Of a DNA stretch of 64,000 bases, positions 27,111-35,777 are shown piece by piece. The notes beneath the pieces are model-generated. The model saw nothing but the letters and a program-made list of their open reading frames with translations, did no database searches and had not been told where the DNA came from. The translations under genes and the position numbers were made by a program. The first letter of the stretch is position 1, and each line of letters opens with the position of its first letter. The DNA is from an uncultured Muribaculaceae bacterium (GTDB taxonomy: Bacteria; Bacteroidota; Bacteroidia; Bacteroidales; Muribaculaceae). Location: the NCBI GenBank assembly GCA_947632485.1, contig CANRPJ010000001.1:124001-188000 (forward strand), in the 5' to 3' direction.

Positions 27111-28028
27111 TTATTTGTTAACCTGATACTTGTTCCAGCCGTCTTTCAGGTAAGCGATTACCTGCTCTGCGGCAGCTACACCTGCATTGAAGTTAGCTTC
27201 TGCGGTCTGAGCACCCATCTTTTTCGGAGTGAAGAACACGCGAGCTGCGCATTTCTCTTCCATCTCCTTAGCGTTGTCGGGCTTCACGTCGGCCACATAG
27301 CGCAGATCCGTGCGCTCCTCAAGAGCCTTGAGAAGACCAGCCTCATCAATCACTTCCTTACGGGCGGTGTTTACAAGAACGCCATTCTTAGGCATCTTCA
27401 TTACCAGATCATAACCGATTGAGCCCTTGGTATCCTTTGTAGCAGGAATATGCAGAGACACGTAGTCATTCTCCGAGAAGAGCTTATCTACATCATGAAG
27501 CGGCTTAACACCTTCAGCTTCCATCACTGCATCAGGCACGAACACGTCAAGCGCGGTAAGGCTCATGCCGAAGCCCTTAGCGATGCGGGCCACATTGCGA
27601 CCAACCTGACCGAAAGCATAGATACCGAGAGATTTGCCCTTGAGCTCTGAGCCAGAAGTGCCATTATACTGGTTACGGCACATCATTACCATCATGCCGA
27701 ACACGAGCTCAGCCACAGCATTAGAGTTCTGACCCGGGGTGTTCATAACGCAGATGCCGTGAGCGGTAGCTGCTGCGAGATCAATATTGTCGTAGCCGGC
27801 ACCGGCGCGTACAATCACCTTAAGGTTCTTTGCAGCGTCCATCACCTCGGCATCAATCACGTCGGAACGCACGATCAGACCCTCTACATCTTTTACGGCT
27901 TCCAGAAGATCAGCACGAGTGCCTTTCTCTACGAGCTTCATCTCATTGCCGGAAGCATTAATCGTATTGGCGATAGCCTCAGCAGCTGCCTTTGCAAAGG
28001 GCTTCTCGGTGAAAACAAGTATTTTCAT
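27111..28028 (-). CDS. serA: D-3-phosphoglycerate dehydrogenase (short form)
   Basis: The first step of serine synthesis: NAD-dependent oxidation of 3-phosphoglycerate. The 305-aa protein has the substrate block VRAGAGYDNIDLAAA, the nucleotide-binding region LGIYAFGQVGRNVARIAKGF and NTARKEVIDE. It lacks the C-terminal ACT domain of E. coli SerA, so serine feedback by that route is not expected. It lies 18 bp downstream of serC. Confidence 0.92.
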   Translation of the reverse strand: MKILVFTEKPFAKAAAEAIANTINASGNEMKLVEKGTRADLLEAVKDVEGLIVRSDVIDAEVMDAAKNLKVIVRAGAGYDNIDLAAATAHGICVMNTPGQNSNAVAELVFGMMVMMCRNQYNGTSGSELKGKSLGIYAFGQVGRNVARIAKGFGMSLTALDVFVPDAVMEAEGVKPLHDVDKLFSENDYVSLHIPATKDTKGSIGYDLVMKMPKNGVLVNTARKEVIDEAGLLKALEERTDLRYVADVKPDNAKEMEEKCAARVFFTPKKMGAQTAEANFNAGVAAAEQVIAYLKDGWNKYQVNK

Positions 28029-28046
28029 CTTTTCTCGACTTTCTTA

Positions 28047-29114
28047 TTAATGTTTAGCCTCGAATTCCTTCATAGCGTCAACAAGCACCTTCACGCTGTC
28101 AAGAGGAAGTGCATTGTAGAGAGAAGCGCGGAAGCCGCCAACATCGCGGTGACCCTTGATACCTACGATACCCTTGCTCGTAGCGAACTCGATGAAGTCC
28201 TTCTCAAGCTCAGCATAGTCGGGCTTCATAACGAAGCATACGTTCATGATCGAACGATCCTCCTCAGCTACAGTGCCGGTGAAGAGACGGTTGCGGTCGA
28301 TCTCATCATAGAGCACAGCTGCCTTCTCCAGGTCGATCTTCTCGAGAGCCTCAACACCACCGAGCTCCTTATAGTAGCGCAGAGTCATGAGAGCGGAGTA
28401 GATGGGGAGCACCGGCGGAGTGTTGAACATCGAGCCTTTCTTAATGTGCGTCTGATAGTTGAGCATCGTCGGGATAGCACGGCTTACGTGGCCGAGAGCA
28501 TCTTCTTTCACGATAACGAAGGTCACACCTGCAGGAGCGATATTCTTCTGAGCGCCACCATAGATGAGAGCATATTTCGATACGTCGACCGGACGAGAGA
28601 AGATGTCAGAAGACATATCGCATACCATCGGAACGGGGCTGTCGAGATCCTTGCGGATTTCGGTACCGAAGATAGTATTGTTGGAAGTGTAGTGGAAATA
28701 GTCTGCATCGGTCGGGATAGTGTAATCTTTCGGGATGTAGTTGTAGTTCGTATCTTCCGAGCTGGCTACTACGTCAACCTCACCGAAGAGCTTAGCCTCT
28801 TTGATAGCGTTGGCAGCCCATTTACCGGTCTTCAGGTAGGCAGCTTTCTTCTCAAGCATGTTGAACGGCACCATAGCGAACTGGGTGCTTGCGCCGCCAC
28901 CCAGCCAGAGCACGTGGTAACCTTCGGGCACGCCGAGGAGCTCTTTCATAAGGGCAGTAGCCTCATCGATCACAGCCTGGAATTCCTTGCTGCGATGGCT
29001 TACCTCAAGGATTGAAAGGCCCGTACCTGCGAAATCAAGAATGGCGTCGGCCGTGTTCTTAATCGTGTACTGGCTCATGATGCTGGGGCCAGCATAGAAG
29101 TTGTGTTTCTTCAT
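28047..29114 (-). CDS. serC: Phosphoserine aminotransferase
   Basis: The second step of serine synthesis: PLP-dependent amination of 3-phosphohydroxypyruvate, also usable for pyridoxine synthesis. The 355-aa protein begins [15 protein letters not shown] and has [13 protein letters not shown], the PLP-lysine block [16 protein letters not shown] and [16 protein letters not shown]. Length is normal. Confidence 0.97.
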   Translation of the reverse strand: MKKHNFYAGPSIMSQYTIKNTADAILDFAGTGLSILEVSHRSKEFQAVIDEATALMKELLGVPEGYHVLWLGGGASTQFAMVPFNMLEKKAAYLKTGKWAANAIKEAKLFGEVDVVASSEDTNYNYIPKDYTIPTDADYFHYTSNNTIFGTEIRKDLDSPVPMVCDMSSDIFSRPVDVSKYALIYGGAQKNIAPAGVTFVIVKEDALGHVSRAIPTMLNYQTHIKKGSMFNTPPVLPIYSALMTLRYYKELGGVEALEKIDLEKAAVLYDEIDRNRLFTGTVAEEDRSIMNVCFVMKPDYAELEKDFIEFATSKGIVGIKGHRDVGGFRASLYNALPLDSVKVLVDAMKEFEAKH

Positions 29115-29163
29115 GATTATGATTCTTTGGGTTAGTTAATTCGGTTTGTTGTGAAATCTCCTA

Positions 29164-29171
29164 CAAAGTTA
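29164..29171 (-). promoter_or_regulatory. Minus-strand -7 element TAACTTTG for serC-serA
   Basis: TAACTTTG on the minus strand ends 49 bp before serC and overlaps the rarA stop codon. The -33 box is poor. Confidence 0.6.
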
Positions 29172-30476
29172 GTCATTTTTCGTAGTTCCTGAAACTTTTC
29201 CGCGTAAAAACATCATGCGATCGGCAAGCTTTTTTTCCGCCGGATTATCCCCAGCAGTCCAGAAGGTGGTATTCTGAAGAGCATCAGGTAGATACTGCTG
29301 CGCTACATAGTTGCCGGCATAATCGTGGGCATACTTGTATCCCGAGCCATAGCCCATATCTTTCATCAGATCTGTCGGAGCGTTGCGCAGATGCAGCGGA
29401 ACGGGCAGATTTCCCGTCTGCCTCACTGCACCAAGAGCGCCATCAATCGCCAGGTAGGCTGAGTTGCTTTTGGGAGAGGTAGCCAGATAGATTGCGCATT
29501 CCGATAGTATGATTCTGCCTTCGGGCCAACCGATTTTTTGTAGCGCGTCGAAGGTGGCATTTGCCAGCAAAAGTGCGTTAGGATTCGCCAGACCGATATC
29601 TTCAGCTGCCAGAATCACAAGTCTGCGGGCTATAAATGCGGGATCTTCACCGCCGGCCACCATTCTGGCAAGCCAATATACTGCTGCGTCAGGATCGCTT
29701 CCCCGGATAGATTTTATGAATGCGGAGATGATGTCGTAGTGCATCTCTCCTTGACGGTCGTAGGCTGCCGGATTCTCCTGAAGCAGTTCTGTTATTCCGG
29801 CATCGGTTATTATAACCGGCTCTTTATCAGGAGTCGATTGTTCTGCCAGATCCAGAATGTTGAGCAGCTTCCGGGCATCACCACCAGAGAACCTGAAAAG
29901 CGCCTCTTTCTCCCTGATATCAAACTTCCTTTTCGACAGCACTTCGTCGCTGCTGACGGCTCGCTCCAGCAGCTCTTCAAGATCTGATTCTTCAAGAGGC
30001 TTCAGTGTATAGACCTGGGCACGCGACAGAAGCGGCCTTATTACCTCAAACGACGGATTTTCAGTCGTAGCTCCAATCAGTGTTACGATTCCAGCCTCAA
30101 CAGCTCCGAGCAAGGAATCCTGCTGGCTCTTATTGAAACGGTGAATCTCATCGATAAAAAGAATAGGGCGTGAAGTCGTAAAGACGCTACGAGCCTCTTT
30201 TGTAGCTCTTTCTATTATCTCACGCACCTCTTTGACTCCAGCCGTGACTGCGCTAAGGGTGTAAAAGGAGCTTTCTGTCTGCTTTGCAATAATGCGGGCG
30301 AGGGTAGTCTTACCCACTCCCGGAGGACCCCACAATATAAAGGAATTGACGCGGCCTGATTCGATCATGCGCCGGATTACGGCTCCCTGCCCGACCAGAT
30401 GGCGCTGGCCTACATAATCGTCGAGGCTCTGAGGCCTCATGCGTTCGGCCAAAGGTATGTTATTATTCGTCTGCAT
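29169..30476 (-). CDS. rarA: Replication-associated recombination protein RarA (MgsA)
   Basis: An AAA+ clamp-loader-like ATPase acting at stalled forks. The 435-aa protein has [17 protein letters not shown], Walker [16 protein letters not shown], Walker [17 protein letters not shown], sensor TTENPSFEV and the C-terminal tetramerisation region ([19 protein letters not shown]). It overlaps the HAD gene by 14 bp. Confidence 0.96.
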   Translation of the reverse strand: MQTNNNIPLAERMRPQSLDDYVGQRHLVGQGAVIRRMIESGRVNSFILWGPPGVGKTTLARIIAKQTESSFYTLSAVTAGVKEVREIIERATKEARSVFTTSRPILFIDEIHRFNKSQQDSLLGAVEAGIVTLIGATTENPSFEVIRPLLSRAQVYTLKPLEESDLEELLERAVSSDEVLSKRKFDIREKEALFRFSGGDARKLLNILDLAEQSTPDKEPVIITDAGITELLQENPAAYDRQGEMHYDIISAFIKSIRGSDPDAAVYWLARMVAGGEDPAFIARRLVILAAEDIGLANPNALLLANATFDALQKIGWPEGRIILSECAIYLATSPKSNSAYLAIDGALGAVRQTGNLPVPLHLRNAPTDLMKDMGYGSGYKYAHDYAGNYVAQQYLPDALQNTTFWTAGDNPAEKKLADRMMFLRGKVSGTTKND

Positions 30477-31110
30477 GAGTCAACAGGGGTTCAAGCTCCA
30501 TCAGGTTGCCTACAGTAATGTCTGCCAGCTTCTCTACTTCCTCGCGTGGCAAAGTGCCTGCCACACCAACTACTTTCGCTCCCGATGCCCGGGCTGCCTC
30601 AAGACCTTGCCTGGAGTCTTCTACCACCACACAATTCTTTGGATCAATACCAAGAGCATCGGCAGCAAGAAGATAACCTTCAGGGTCAGGTTTCGATCTG
30701 CTAACCATATCGCCGATTATTATGACCTTGAAAAAGTCTTTTAGCCAGGGCATCTGTTGCCAGAGATGATCCATCTTCAGTTTATCGCTACTCGTAACCA
30801 GAGCCGCGGGAATACCTTTGTCCTTAAGCAAGTTAAGAAACTCTACGGCTCCCGTACAAGTTTCATAAATCATCTTTGCCTCCATCTCATAAAGTCTTCG
30901 CTCTACGTCGGGGCGGTCTTCCTTCCTAAACCATTTGGTCAGGATATTATCCAGTGTGCTCCCTTTAATCTCGTTTGCAAAGTTCTCATTTCCGGTAGGA
31001 TAGATCTCTTCGATACTATCCCATATACGGGAATAGGGACCCTCGCTGTCGATTATGACTCCATCGAGATCAAACAGGAACGCGATATCAGTCGGTTTTT
31101 CGTTGTGCAT
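30463..31110 (-). CDS. HAD-superfamily sugar-phosphate phosphatase/mutase-like hydrolase
   Basis: A protein of about 215 aa. The ATG at 31110 (MHNEKPTDIAFLFDLDGVI) is chosen because the upstream frame runs antisense into the divergent flavoprotein gene. HAD motif I FDLDGVIIDSEG, motif II LVTSSDK, the motif III lysine in SKPDPEGYLLAA and motif IV VVEDSRQGLEAA are intact, with an alpha-helical cap. It resembles beta-phosphoglucomutase/phosphatase members; the substrate is unknown. Confidence 0.87.
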   Translation of the reverse strand: MHNEKPTDIAFLFDLDGVIIDSEGPYSRIWDSIEEIYPTGNENFANEIKGSTLDNILTKWFRKEDRPDVERRLYEMEAKMIYETCTGAVEFLNLLKDKGIPAALVTSSDKLKMDHLWQQMPWLKDFFKVIIIGDMVSRSKPDPEGYLLAADALGIDPKNCVVVEDSRQGLEAARASGAKVVGVAGTLPREEVEKLADITVGNLMELEPLLTHADE

Positions 31111-31126
31111 CGTCTTCGTTTTGCCA

Positions 31127-31134
31127 CAAAGATA
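31127..31134 (-). promoter_or_regulatory. Minus-strand -7 element TATCTTTG for the HAD-rarA operon
   Basis: CAAAGATA on the plus strand reads TATCTTTG on the minus strand, 16 bp before the HAD ATG. It lies back-to-back with the plus-strand element at 31144. Confidence 0.7.
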
Positions 31135-31143
31135 GTAAATGTT

Positions 31144-31151
31144 TAATTTTG
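31144..31151 (+). promoter_or_regulatory. -7 element TAATTTTG for the COG2509 gene
   Basis: TAATTTTG ends 5 nt before the ATG at 31157, predicting a leaderless transcript. The two divergent -7 elements are only 9 bp apart. Confidence 0.7.
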
Positions 31152-31156
31152 TAGCA

Positions 31157-32740
31157 ATGATTAAGGAATTAGAGATAAAGACAAGCCCCGAGAAGGCGTC
31201 CACACCGGAGTTACTCCGTGGGGAGATAGCCCGTAAGCTTGGCGTCAAGATATCAGCCGTAAGCGACTGGCGCGTGGTGCGTCGTGCTATTGATGCCAGG
31301 CGTAGTCCGGTTACGGTAGTGTTGGGTGTCATTGCAGCGACAGGAAAGGATAAATGTCCTGTTGAGCACAGCGACTCTCCGGTTTATCAGAAAGTTAGCC
31401 CGGATGCGCCGCAGGTAGTGATAGTAGGTGCCGGTCCTGCGGGTCTTTTTGCGGCTCTGAGAGCTTTGGAGCTGGGAATGAAGCCAATCGTAGTAGAGCG
31501 TGGGAAAGAGGTAGACCAAAGACGTGTTGACGTGGCTGAAATATCTCGTTCAGGTGTGGTTGACCCTGATTCCAACTATTGTTTCGGAGAGGGTGGCGCC
31601 GGTGCATTCAGCGACGGCAAACTTTTCACCCGCAGCAAGAAACGTGGTAATATCCGCGAAATTCTTTCCACACTATACCACCACGGAGCCTCACGTGATA
31701 TCCTCGTTGACGCTCACCCTCATATTGGAAGCGATCGGCTTCCGCGAATCATTAAATCAATGAGGGAAACGATTCGGAAGTATGGAGGTGAAGTAAGATT
31801 CGGAGCCCGTATGGAGAATCTGCTGATTACTGATGGCAAGGTGCAAGGTATAGTTCTGGCTGACGGAACCCGTATTGAGGGGCCGGTAATACTTGCAACG
31901 GGGCATTCGGCAAGAGATGTCTATAAGATGCTCCATGCCGGAGGCGTAGGTATAGAAGCCAAAGGACTCGCGATTGGGGTGAGACTTGAACACCCACAGC
32001 ATCTGATAGATTCCCTTCAGTATCACTCTCCCAACGGCAGGGGACAATGGCTTCCGGCAGCGGAATACAGATATGTGACTCAGGTAGATGGCAGAGGTGT
32101 ATATAGCTTCTGCATGTGTCCTGGCGGAGTGGTCGTTCCCTCAGCCTCCGGACCGGAGCAAAATGCGGTAAACGGAATGTCTTCCTCGGCGCGTAACAGC
32201 TATTGGGCTAATTCGGGCATGGTGGTAGAGGTTCACCCTGAGGATTTTCCGGAGTATTCAGATGAAGGCGAGATGTCAATGCTCGCGCTTCAGGAAAATC
32301 TTGAAAAGCGTTTTTATGAGGCAGCTGGGGCATCACAGAAAGCTCCGGCGCAGAGAATGACCGATTTCGTGGAGCGTCGTGATTCCAAGAACCTGCCGCC
32401 ATCATCTTTCGCTCCAGGTCTTATAGAAGCCCGGGTTGATAAGTTGCTACCGGCTCAGATATCTGATAGGCTTCGTGAAGGTTTTAAGGAGTTCGGACGC
32501 CGGAGCAGTGGTTTCATGACGAAAGACGCTACAGTGATCGGACTGGAAAGCCGCACCTCGAGTCCGGTAAGGATACCGAGGAAACCTGATACTCTGGAGC
32601 ATATATCTGTCGAGAACCTCTATCCTGCAGGGGAGGGAGCCGGTTATGCCGGAGGAATCGTATCGGCTGCAATCGATGGGCGACGCTGCGCAGAGGCCGT
32701 ATTTGCAAAATTTGAAAAAGAAAGTAAAAACAATGACTGA
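31157..32740 (+). CDS. FAD-dependent dehydrogenase, COG2509 type
   Basis: A protein of about 527 aa. The start at 31157 (MIKELEIKTSPEKA) fits both homologues and the promoter. After an N-terminal RNA-binding-like domain of about 90 residues (ARKLGVKISAVSDWRVVRRA), the Rossmann motif VVIVGAGPAGLFAA binds FAD. Later blocks are NYCFGEGGAGAFSDGKLFTR, ATGHSARDVYKML and the C-terminal GEGAGYAGGIVSAAIDG. The family is widespread, and its substrate is unknown to me. It overlaps tsaB by 8 bp. Confidence 0.88.
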   Translation: MIKELEIKTSPEKASTPELLRGEIARKLGVKISAVSDWRVVRRAIDARRSPVTVVLGVIAATGKDKCPVEHSDSPVYQKVSPDAPQVVIVGAGPAGLFAALRALELGMKPIVVERGKEVDQRRVDVAEISRSGVVDPDSNYCFGEGGAGAFSDGKLFTRSKKRGNIREILSTLYHHGASRDILVDAHPHIGSDRLPRIIKSMRETIRKYGGEVRFGARMENLLITDGKVQGIVLADGTRIEGPVILATGHSARDVYKMLHAGGVGIEAKGLAIGVRLEHPQHLIDSLQYHSPNGRGQWLPAAEYRYVTQVDGRGVYSFCMCPGGVVVPSASGPEQNAVNGMSSSARNSYWANSGMVVEVHPEDFPEYSDEGEMSMLALQENLEKRFYEAAGASQKAPAQRMTDFVERRDSKNLPPSSFAPGLIEARVDKLLPAQISDRLREGFKEFGRRSSGFMTKDATVIGLESRTSSPVRIPRKPDTLEHISVENLYPAGEGAGYAGGIVSAAIDGRRCAEAVFAKFEKESKNND

Positions 32741-33446
32741 TACATTGATTCTAAACATAGAAACGTCAGGCGATATCTGTTCTGTAGCCTTAACCCGCAA
32801 TGGTGCTGTTGATTTCGAGCGCGAGTCGACTGAAGGAATGAAACACGCTGAGCTTCTGGCTCCTTTTGCTGATGAGGCTATGGCTGAGTTGAGACGCCGC
32901 GGCGATAAGCTAAGCGCTGTAGCGGTGAGCATCGGCCCGGGTTCCTACACAGGCTTGCGTATAGGGCTCTCGATGGGGAAAGGACTTTCTTACGGCCTCG
33001 ATGTGCCGTTGCTCGGAATTCCGACTCTTGAGGTTATGGCGGTGAAGGCTATGTTTCGTAACAGGGAATGGACTGGAGAAGAAATTCTTGTGCCCATGCT
33101 CGATGCCCGCAGAATGGAGGTCTATACTGCCGCCTACGATTTTGCCCTACATGAGCTTCTCGCTCCTCAGCCCCTGATTCTTACAGAAGACAGCTATACG
33201 GATCTGCTCACCAGCGGACGCGAAGTGTGGTTCTTCGGCGATGGAAGCGATAAATTCAAGGAGGTTTGTAAAAATCCTTCAGCCCATTGGATAGATGGCT
33301 TGAAGCCACATGCCCGCGATATGACAGCTCTTTCGGAAAAATACCTTCGGGAAGGGCGCACTATCGACCGTGCCTATAGCGTGCCTCTTTATCTGAAAGA
33401 GTATCAGGCTACCAAGCCGATAAATACGGTAATCGGTTCTAAATAA
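32733..33446 (+). CDS. tsaB: tRNA threonylcarbamoyladenosine biosynthesis protein TsaB
   Basis: TsaB pairs with TsaD and TsaE to make t6A37 in ANN-decoding tRNAs. The ATG at 32733 (MTDTLILNIETSGDICSVAL) is chosen by homology and operon overlap. SIGPGSYTGLRIGLSMGKGL is diagnostic. The predicted protein has 237 aa. The last codons are odd: after QATKP the frame reads INTVIGSK, while 1,666 bp downstream an identical 17-bp stretch continues QATKPKQKI then stop. The latter looks like the original tail, displaced by an insertion. Confidence 0.93.
   Translation: MTDTLILNIETSGDICSVALTRNGAVDFERESTEGMKHAELLAPFADEAMAELRRRGDKLSAVAVSIGPGSYTGLRIGLSMGKGLSYGLDVPLLGIPTLEVMAVKAMFRNREWTGEEILVPMLDARRMEVYTAAYDFALHELLAPQPLILTEDSYTDLLTSGREVWFFGDGSDKFKEVCKNPSAHWIDGLKPHARDMTALSEKYLREGRTIDRAYSVPLYLKEYQATKPINTVIGSK
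33404..33420 (+). repeat. 17-bp direct repeat, left copy (in tsaB)
   Basis: TCAGGCTACCAAGCCGA inside the 3' end of tsaB; an identical copy lies at 35070-35086. The two bracket the AAA/DUF4143 gene and look like the borders of an insertion. Confidence 0.85.
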
Positions 33447-33489
33447 TATCTCTAAATCCCGTAACTTGATTTCTCTTTCAGAAAAGTTT

Positions 33490-33577
33490 AATTGTTTTGT
33501 TTTTTACGCAAAGAGCGATTTTAATTGTTTGGATTTTTACAGAATTGAAACAATAAATTGTTTGGATTTTTACAGAA
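33490..33577 (+). repeat. Three 22-bp repeats with 33-bp period upstream of the AAA/DUF4143 gene
   Basis: Copies start at 33490, 33523 and 33556, exactly 33 bp apart. The second and third are identical over 22 bp (AATTGTTTGGATTTTTACAG plus AA); the first matches 18 of 22. The period is close to three DNA turns, so proteins bound to each copy would face the same side. They lie 40-130 bp before the -7 element, so they are candidate operator sites. Confidence 0.8.
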
Positions 33578-33614
33578 CTACGCAACAACTACCTGAATTA
33601 TAAAAATATATTGC

Positions 33615-33622
33615 TACCTTTG
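33615..33622 (+). promoter_or_regulatory. -7 element TACCTTTG for the AAA/DUF4143 gene
   Basis: TACCTTTG lies 29 bp before the ATG at 33652, in AT-rich DNA. A clean -33 TTG is not seen. Confidence 0.65.
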
Positions 33623-33651
33623 TGGAAATAAAGATCTAAAGATGGCAAGCT

Positions 33652-35019
33652 ATGTATTTGAAAAGACTTATAGACAGTTATCTTGATAAATGGGCTATCA
33701 GTAAAGATCATAAACCTATTTTGCTGAGGGGCGCAAGACAAGTAGGAAAATCTACTGTAGTCAGGCATCTTGGAGAAGCATTTGATAGTTTTGTTGAGAT
33801 AAATTTTGAGAGGCAGCCTGAATATAAGAATGTCTTTAAGCGAGATCTGATAGTAGATCGAATAGTATCAGAACTTTCGGCAATCAGCGCTATAAAAATT
33901 GTTCCCGGGCAGACACTATTGTTTCTTGATGAAATTCAAGAATGTCAAGAAGCAATCATGTCCTTGAGATTCTTTAAGGAGGAGATGGCTGATCTTCATG
34001 TTATTGCTGCAGGGTCGCTTCTCGAATTTGCTCTTTCTGAGCTTCCAACATTTGGAGTAGGACGAATTCATAGTATGTATATGTATCCTATGACATTTGA
34101 TGAATTTCTTGATGCTAATGGTGAAACAATTTTACTCGACTATAAGAAAAACGCTTCGCCAGACCGCCCTTTACCAGAACCTCTCCATAACAAATTGATA
34201 GCCTTAATCAGATCCTATTTCCTTGTAGGAGGCATGCCTGAAGTAGTTGGCAAATGGGTAGAGACCCATGACTATCTGCAGTGTCAGGAGTTGCAAGATG
34301 ATATAGTAAGCGGATATGAAGACGATTTTCCAAAATATAAGAGAAAGATTGATTCAGCGCTTCTACGCCTTACGATGAGAAGCGCAGCCGTACAGGTTAC
34401 TAAAAAATTTTCCTATTCGGAAGTCGGTGGTGGTCACAGAATAGAAGAGGTTAAAAAAGCTCTTGAAATGCTTCTGCTTGCGGGTATTTGTATCCCGGTT
34501 GTAAGAACAGATGCAAATGGCCTACCACTCGGAAGCGAATCCGATTCAAAATATCGGAAAATATTAATTCTTGATTCTGGATTGATGTTACGTCTGCTTA
34601 ATATGTCATCTATAGATATATCAAAGATTACGAGTGAAATACTCACAGAAGATCCCACCAATCTAGTTAATAAGGGGCCTTTGGCAGAAATGGTTGCAGG
34701 TCTTGAGCTACTGAGATATAAGACTCCCAACTTAAGGCACGAATTGTATTATTGGGTTAGACTTGCCAAAAACTCACAGGCAGAAATTGATTATGTAGAA
34801 GCATCTGATGGGATTCTTCCCATTGAGATAAAGGCTGGAATGAAAGGCGGTATGAAAAGTCTATGGATTTTTATGCGTGAAAAGAAACTATCTTCGGCCG
34901 TAAGGTGTTCGCTTGAGAATTTCAATCGATTTGAATACATTGATAAAGAAGCATCTGGAGAAGTGCGAAATGTAGAAATTTGTCCTCTATATGCTATTTC
35001 GAATCTTGTTAAACCATGA
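33652..35019 (+). CDS. AAA-family ATPase with DUF4143 domain
   Basis: A 455-aa protein of the AAA_14/DUF4143 group. Walker A is LLRGARQVGKSTVVRHL (residues about 24-40), Walker B LLFLDEIQECQEAI (near 89-102), sensor-like AAGSLLEFAL, and then YPMTFDEFLDANGE. The C-terminal half (from about residue 210) is DUF4143 with a restriction-endonuclease-like pattern (AEIDYV, ILPIEIKAG). The family is abundant and mobile in Bacteroidetes gut genomes; its role is not established. The gene is visibly AT-richer than its neighbours and lies between a 17-bp direct repeat, so recent acquisition is likely. Confidence 0.9.
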   Translation: MYLKRLIDSYLDKWAISKDHKPILLRGARQVGKSTVVRHLGEAFDSFVEINFERQPEYKNVFKRDLIVDRIVSELSAISAIKIVPGQTLLFLDEIQECQEAIMSLRFFKEEMADLHVIAAGSLLEFALSELPTFGVGRIHSMYMYPMTFDEFLDANGETILLDYKKNASPDRPLPEPLHNKLIALIRSYFLVGGMPEVVGKWVETHDYLQCQELQDDIVSGYEDDFPKYKRKIDSALLRLTMRSAAVQVTKKFSYSEVGGGHRIEEVKKALEMLLLAGICIPVVRTDANGLPLGSESDSKYRKILILDSGLMLRLLNMSSIDISKITSEILTEDPTNLVNKGPLAEMVAGLELLRYKTPNLRHELYYWVRLAKNSQAEIDYVEASDGILPIEIKAGMKGGMKSLWIFMREKKLSSAVRCSLENFNRFEYIDKEASGEVRNVEICPLYAISNLVKP

Positions 35020-35069
35020 AGTCTTAATATAAGGAGTTCAAAAAGAGCTAAAACCAAGGTCAACAAGGC

Positions 35070-35086
35070 TCAGGCTACCAAGCCGA
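35070..35086 (+). repeat. 17-bp direct repeat, right copy
   Basis: Identical to 33404-33420. Read in the tsaB frame it gives QATKPKQKI and a stop at 35098-35100, which overlaps the -33 box of the DUF4290 gene. Confidence 0.85.
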
Positions 35087-35096
35087 AACAAAAAAT

Positions 35097-35126
35097 TTGA
35101 ATTACCGAATAAATTACCTAACTTTG
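35097..35126 (+). promoter_or_regulatory. Promoter of the DUF4290 gene, TTG-19-TAACTTTG
   Basis: TTG at 35097-35099 and TAACTTTG at 35119-35126 with a 19-nt spacer. The ATG at 35133 is 6 nt past the -7 box, so the mRNA is probably leaderless. Confidence 0.8.
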
Positions 35127-35132
35127 CAACTC

Positions 35133-35762
35133 ATGGAAGAACTCCACATGATACCATATAACACCAGTATGCCTCCGTTGGTGCTCCATGAATACGGGCG
35201 CCACATTCAGGAAATGGTGAATTACTGCGTCGGGATACCCGATCGCGAGGAGCGCACGCAATGCGCTTATGCCATAGCGGAAGTGATGGCGAATCTCTTT
35301 CCCGATCTCGTAAACGATAAGGCCGATGGCCACAAGATCTGGGATCATATCAATATTATGAGCGATTTCATGCTCGATATCGATTTTCCATGTGAGGTAA
35401 TCACCAGGGAAGAGATGATGCCCAAGCCGGAGCGGCTGCCATATCAGAAAGCTCCTATAAGGAGAAGGCTCTACGGCAGGAATATGGAGGCCGTAATCAA
35501 ATCTGTGGCTGCAATGGGAAATGGGCCTGAGAAAGACGCTCTCGTATCGAGAGTGGCCCATCACATGAAGAAGCTGATGAGTCTCCAGAACAAAGAGGGT
35601 GTGGACAACGCACTGGTTCTGCGTGATCTCTACGACTATTCAGGCGGCCTGATAGATCTTGATCCAGCCACATATCCTCTTCAGGATTTCTACGAACCGA
35701 CCCCGCAGCAACAGCAGCGACAAGGCAAGAAGAAGAAAAAGAACGGCAACAACGGCATCTGA
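35133..35762 (+). CDS. DUF4290 family protein
   Basis: A Bacteroidota-specific protein of about 209 aa, starting MEELHMIPYNTSMPPLVLHE; the TTG codon 36 bp upstream is rejected because it overlaps the promoter. Family blocks are YGRHIQEMVNYCVGIPDREE and KIWDHINIMSDFMLDIDFP. The C-terminus is Gln/Lys-rich (QQQQRQGKKKKKNG). Function is unknown. It is followed 15 bp later by murA, an order I recall from other Bacteroidales, which hints at a cell-wall or division link (inference). Confidence 0.85.
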   Translation: MEELHMIPYNTSMPPLVLHEYGRHIQEMVNYCVGIPDREERTQCAYAIAEVMANLFPDLVNDKADGHKIWDHINIMSDFMLDIDFPCEVITREEMMPKPERLPYQKAPIRRRLYGRNMEAVIKSVAAMGNGPEKDALVSRVAHHMKKLMSLQNKEGVDNALVLRDLYDYSGGLIDLDPATYPLQDFYEPTPQQQQRQGKKKKKNGNNGI

Positions 35763-35777
35763 TCTTGATTTTTTGAA

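Noticed and set aside
27759..29015. A 418-codon frame antisense to serC and serA
   Set aside because: The opposite strand encodes two clear metabolic enzymes; the frame is a codon-bias shadow.
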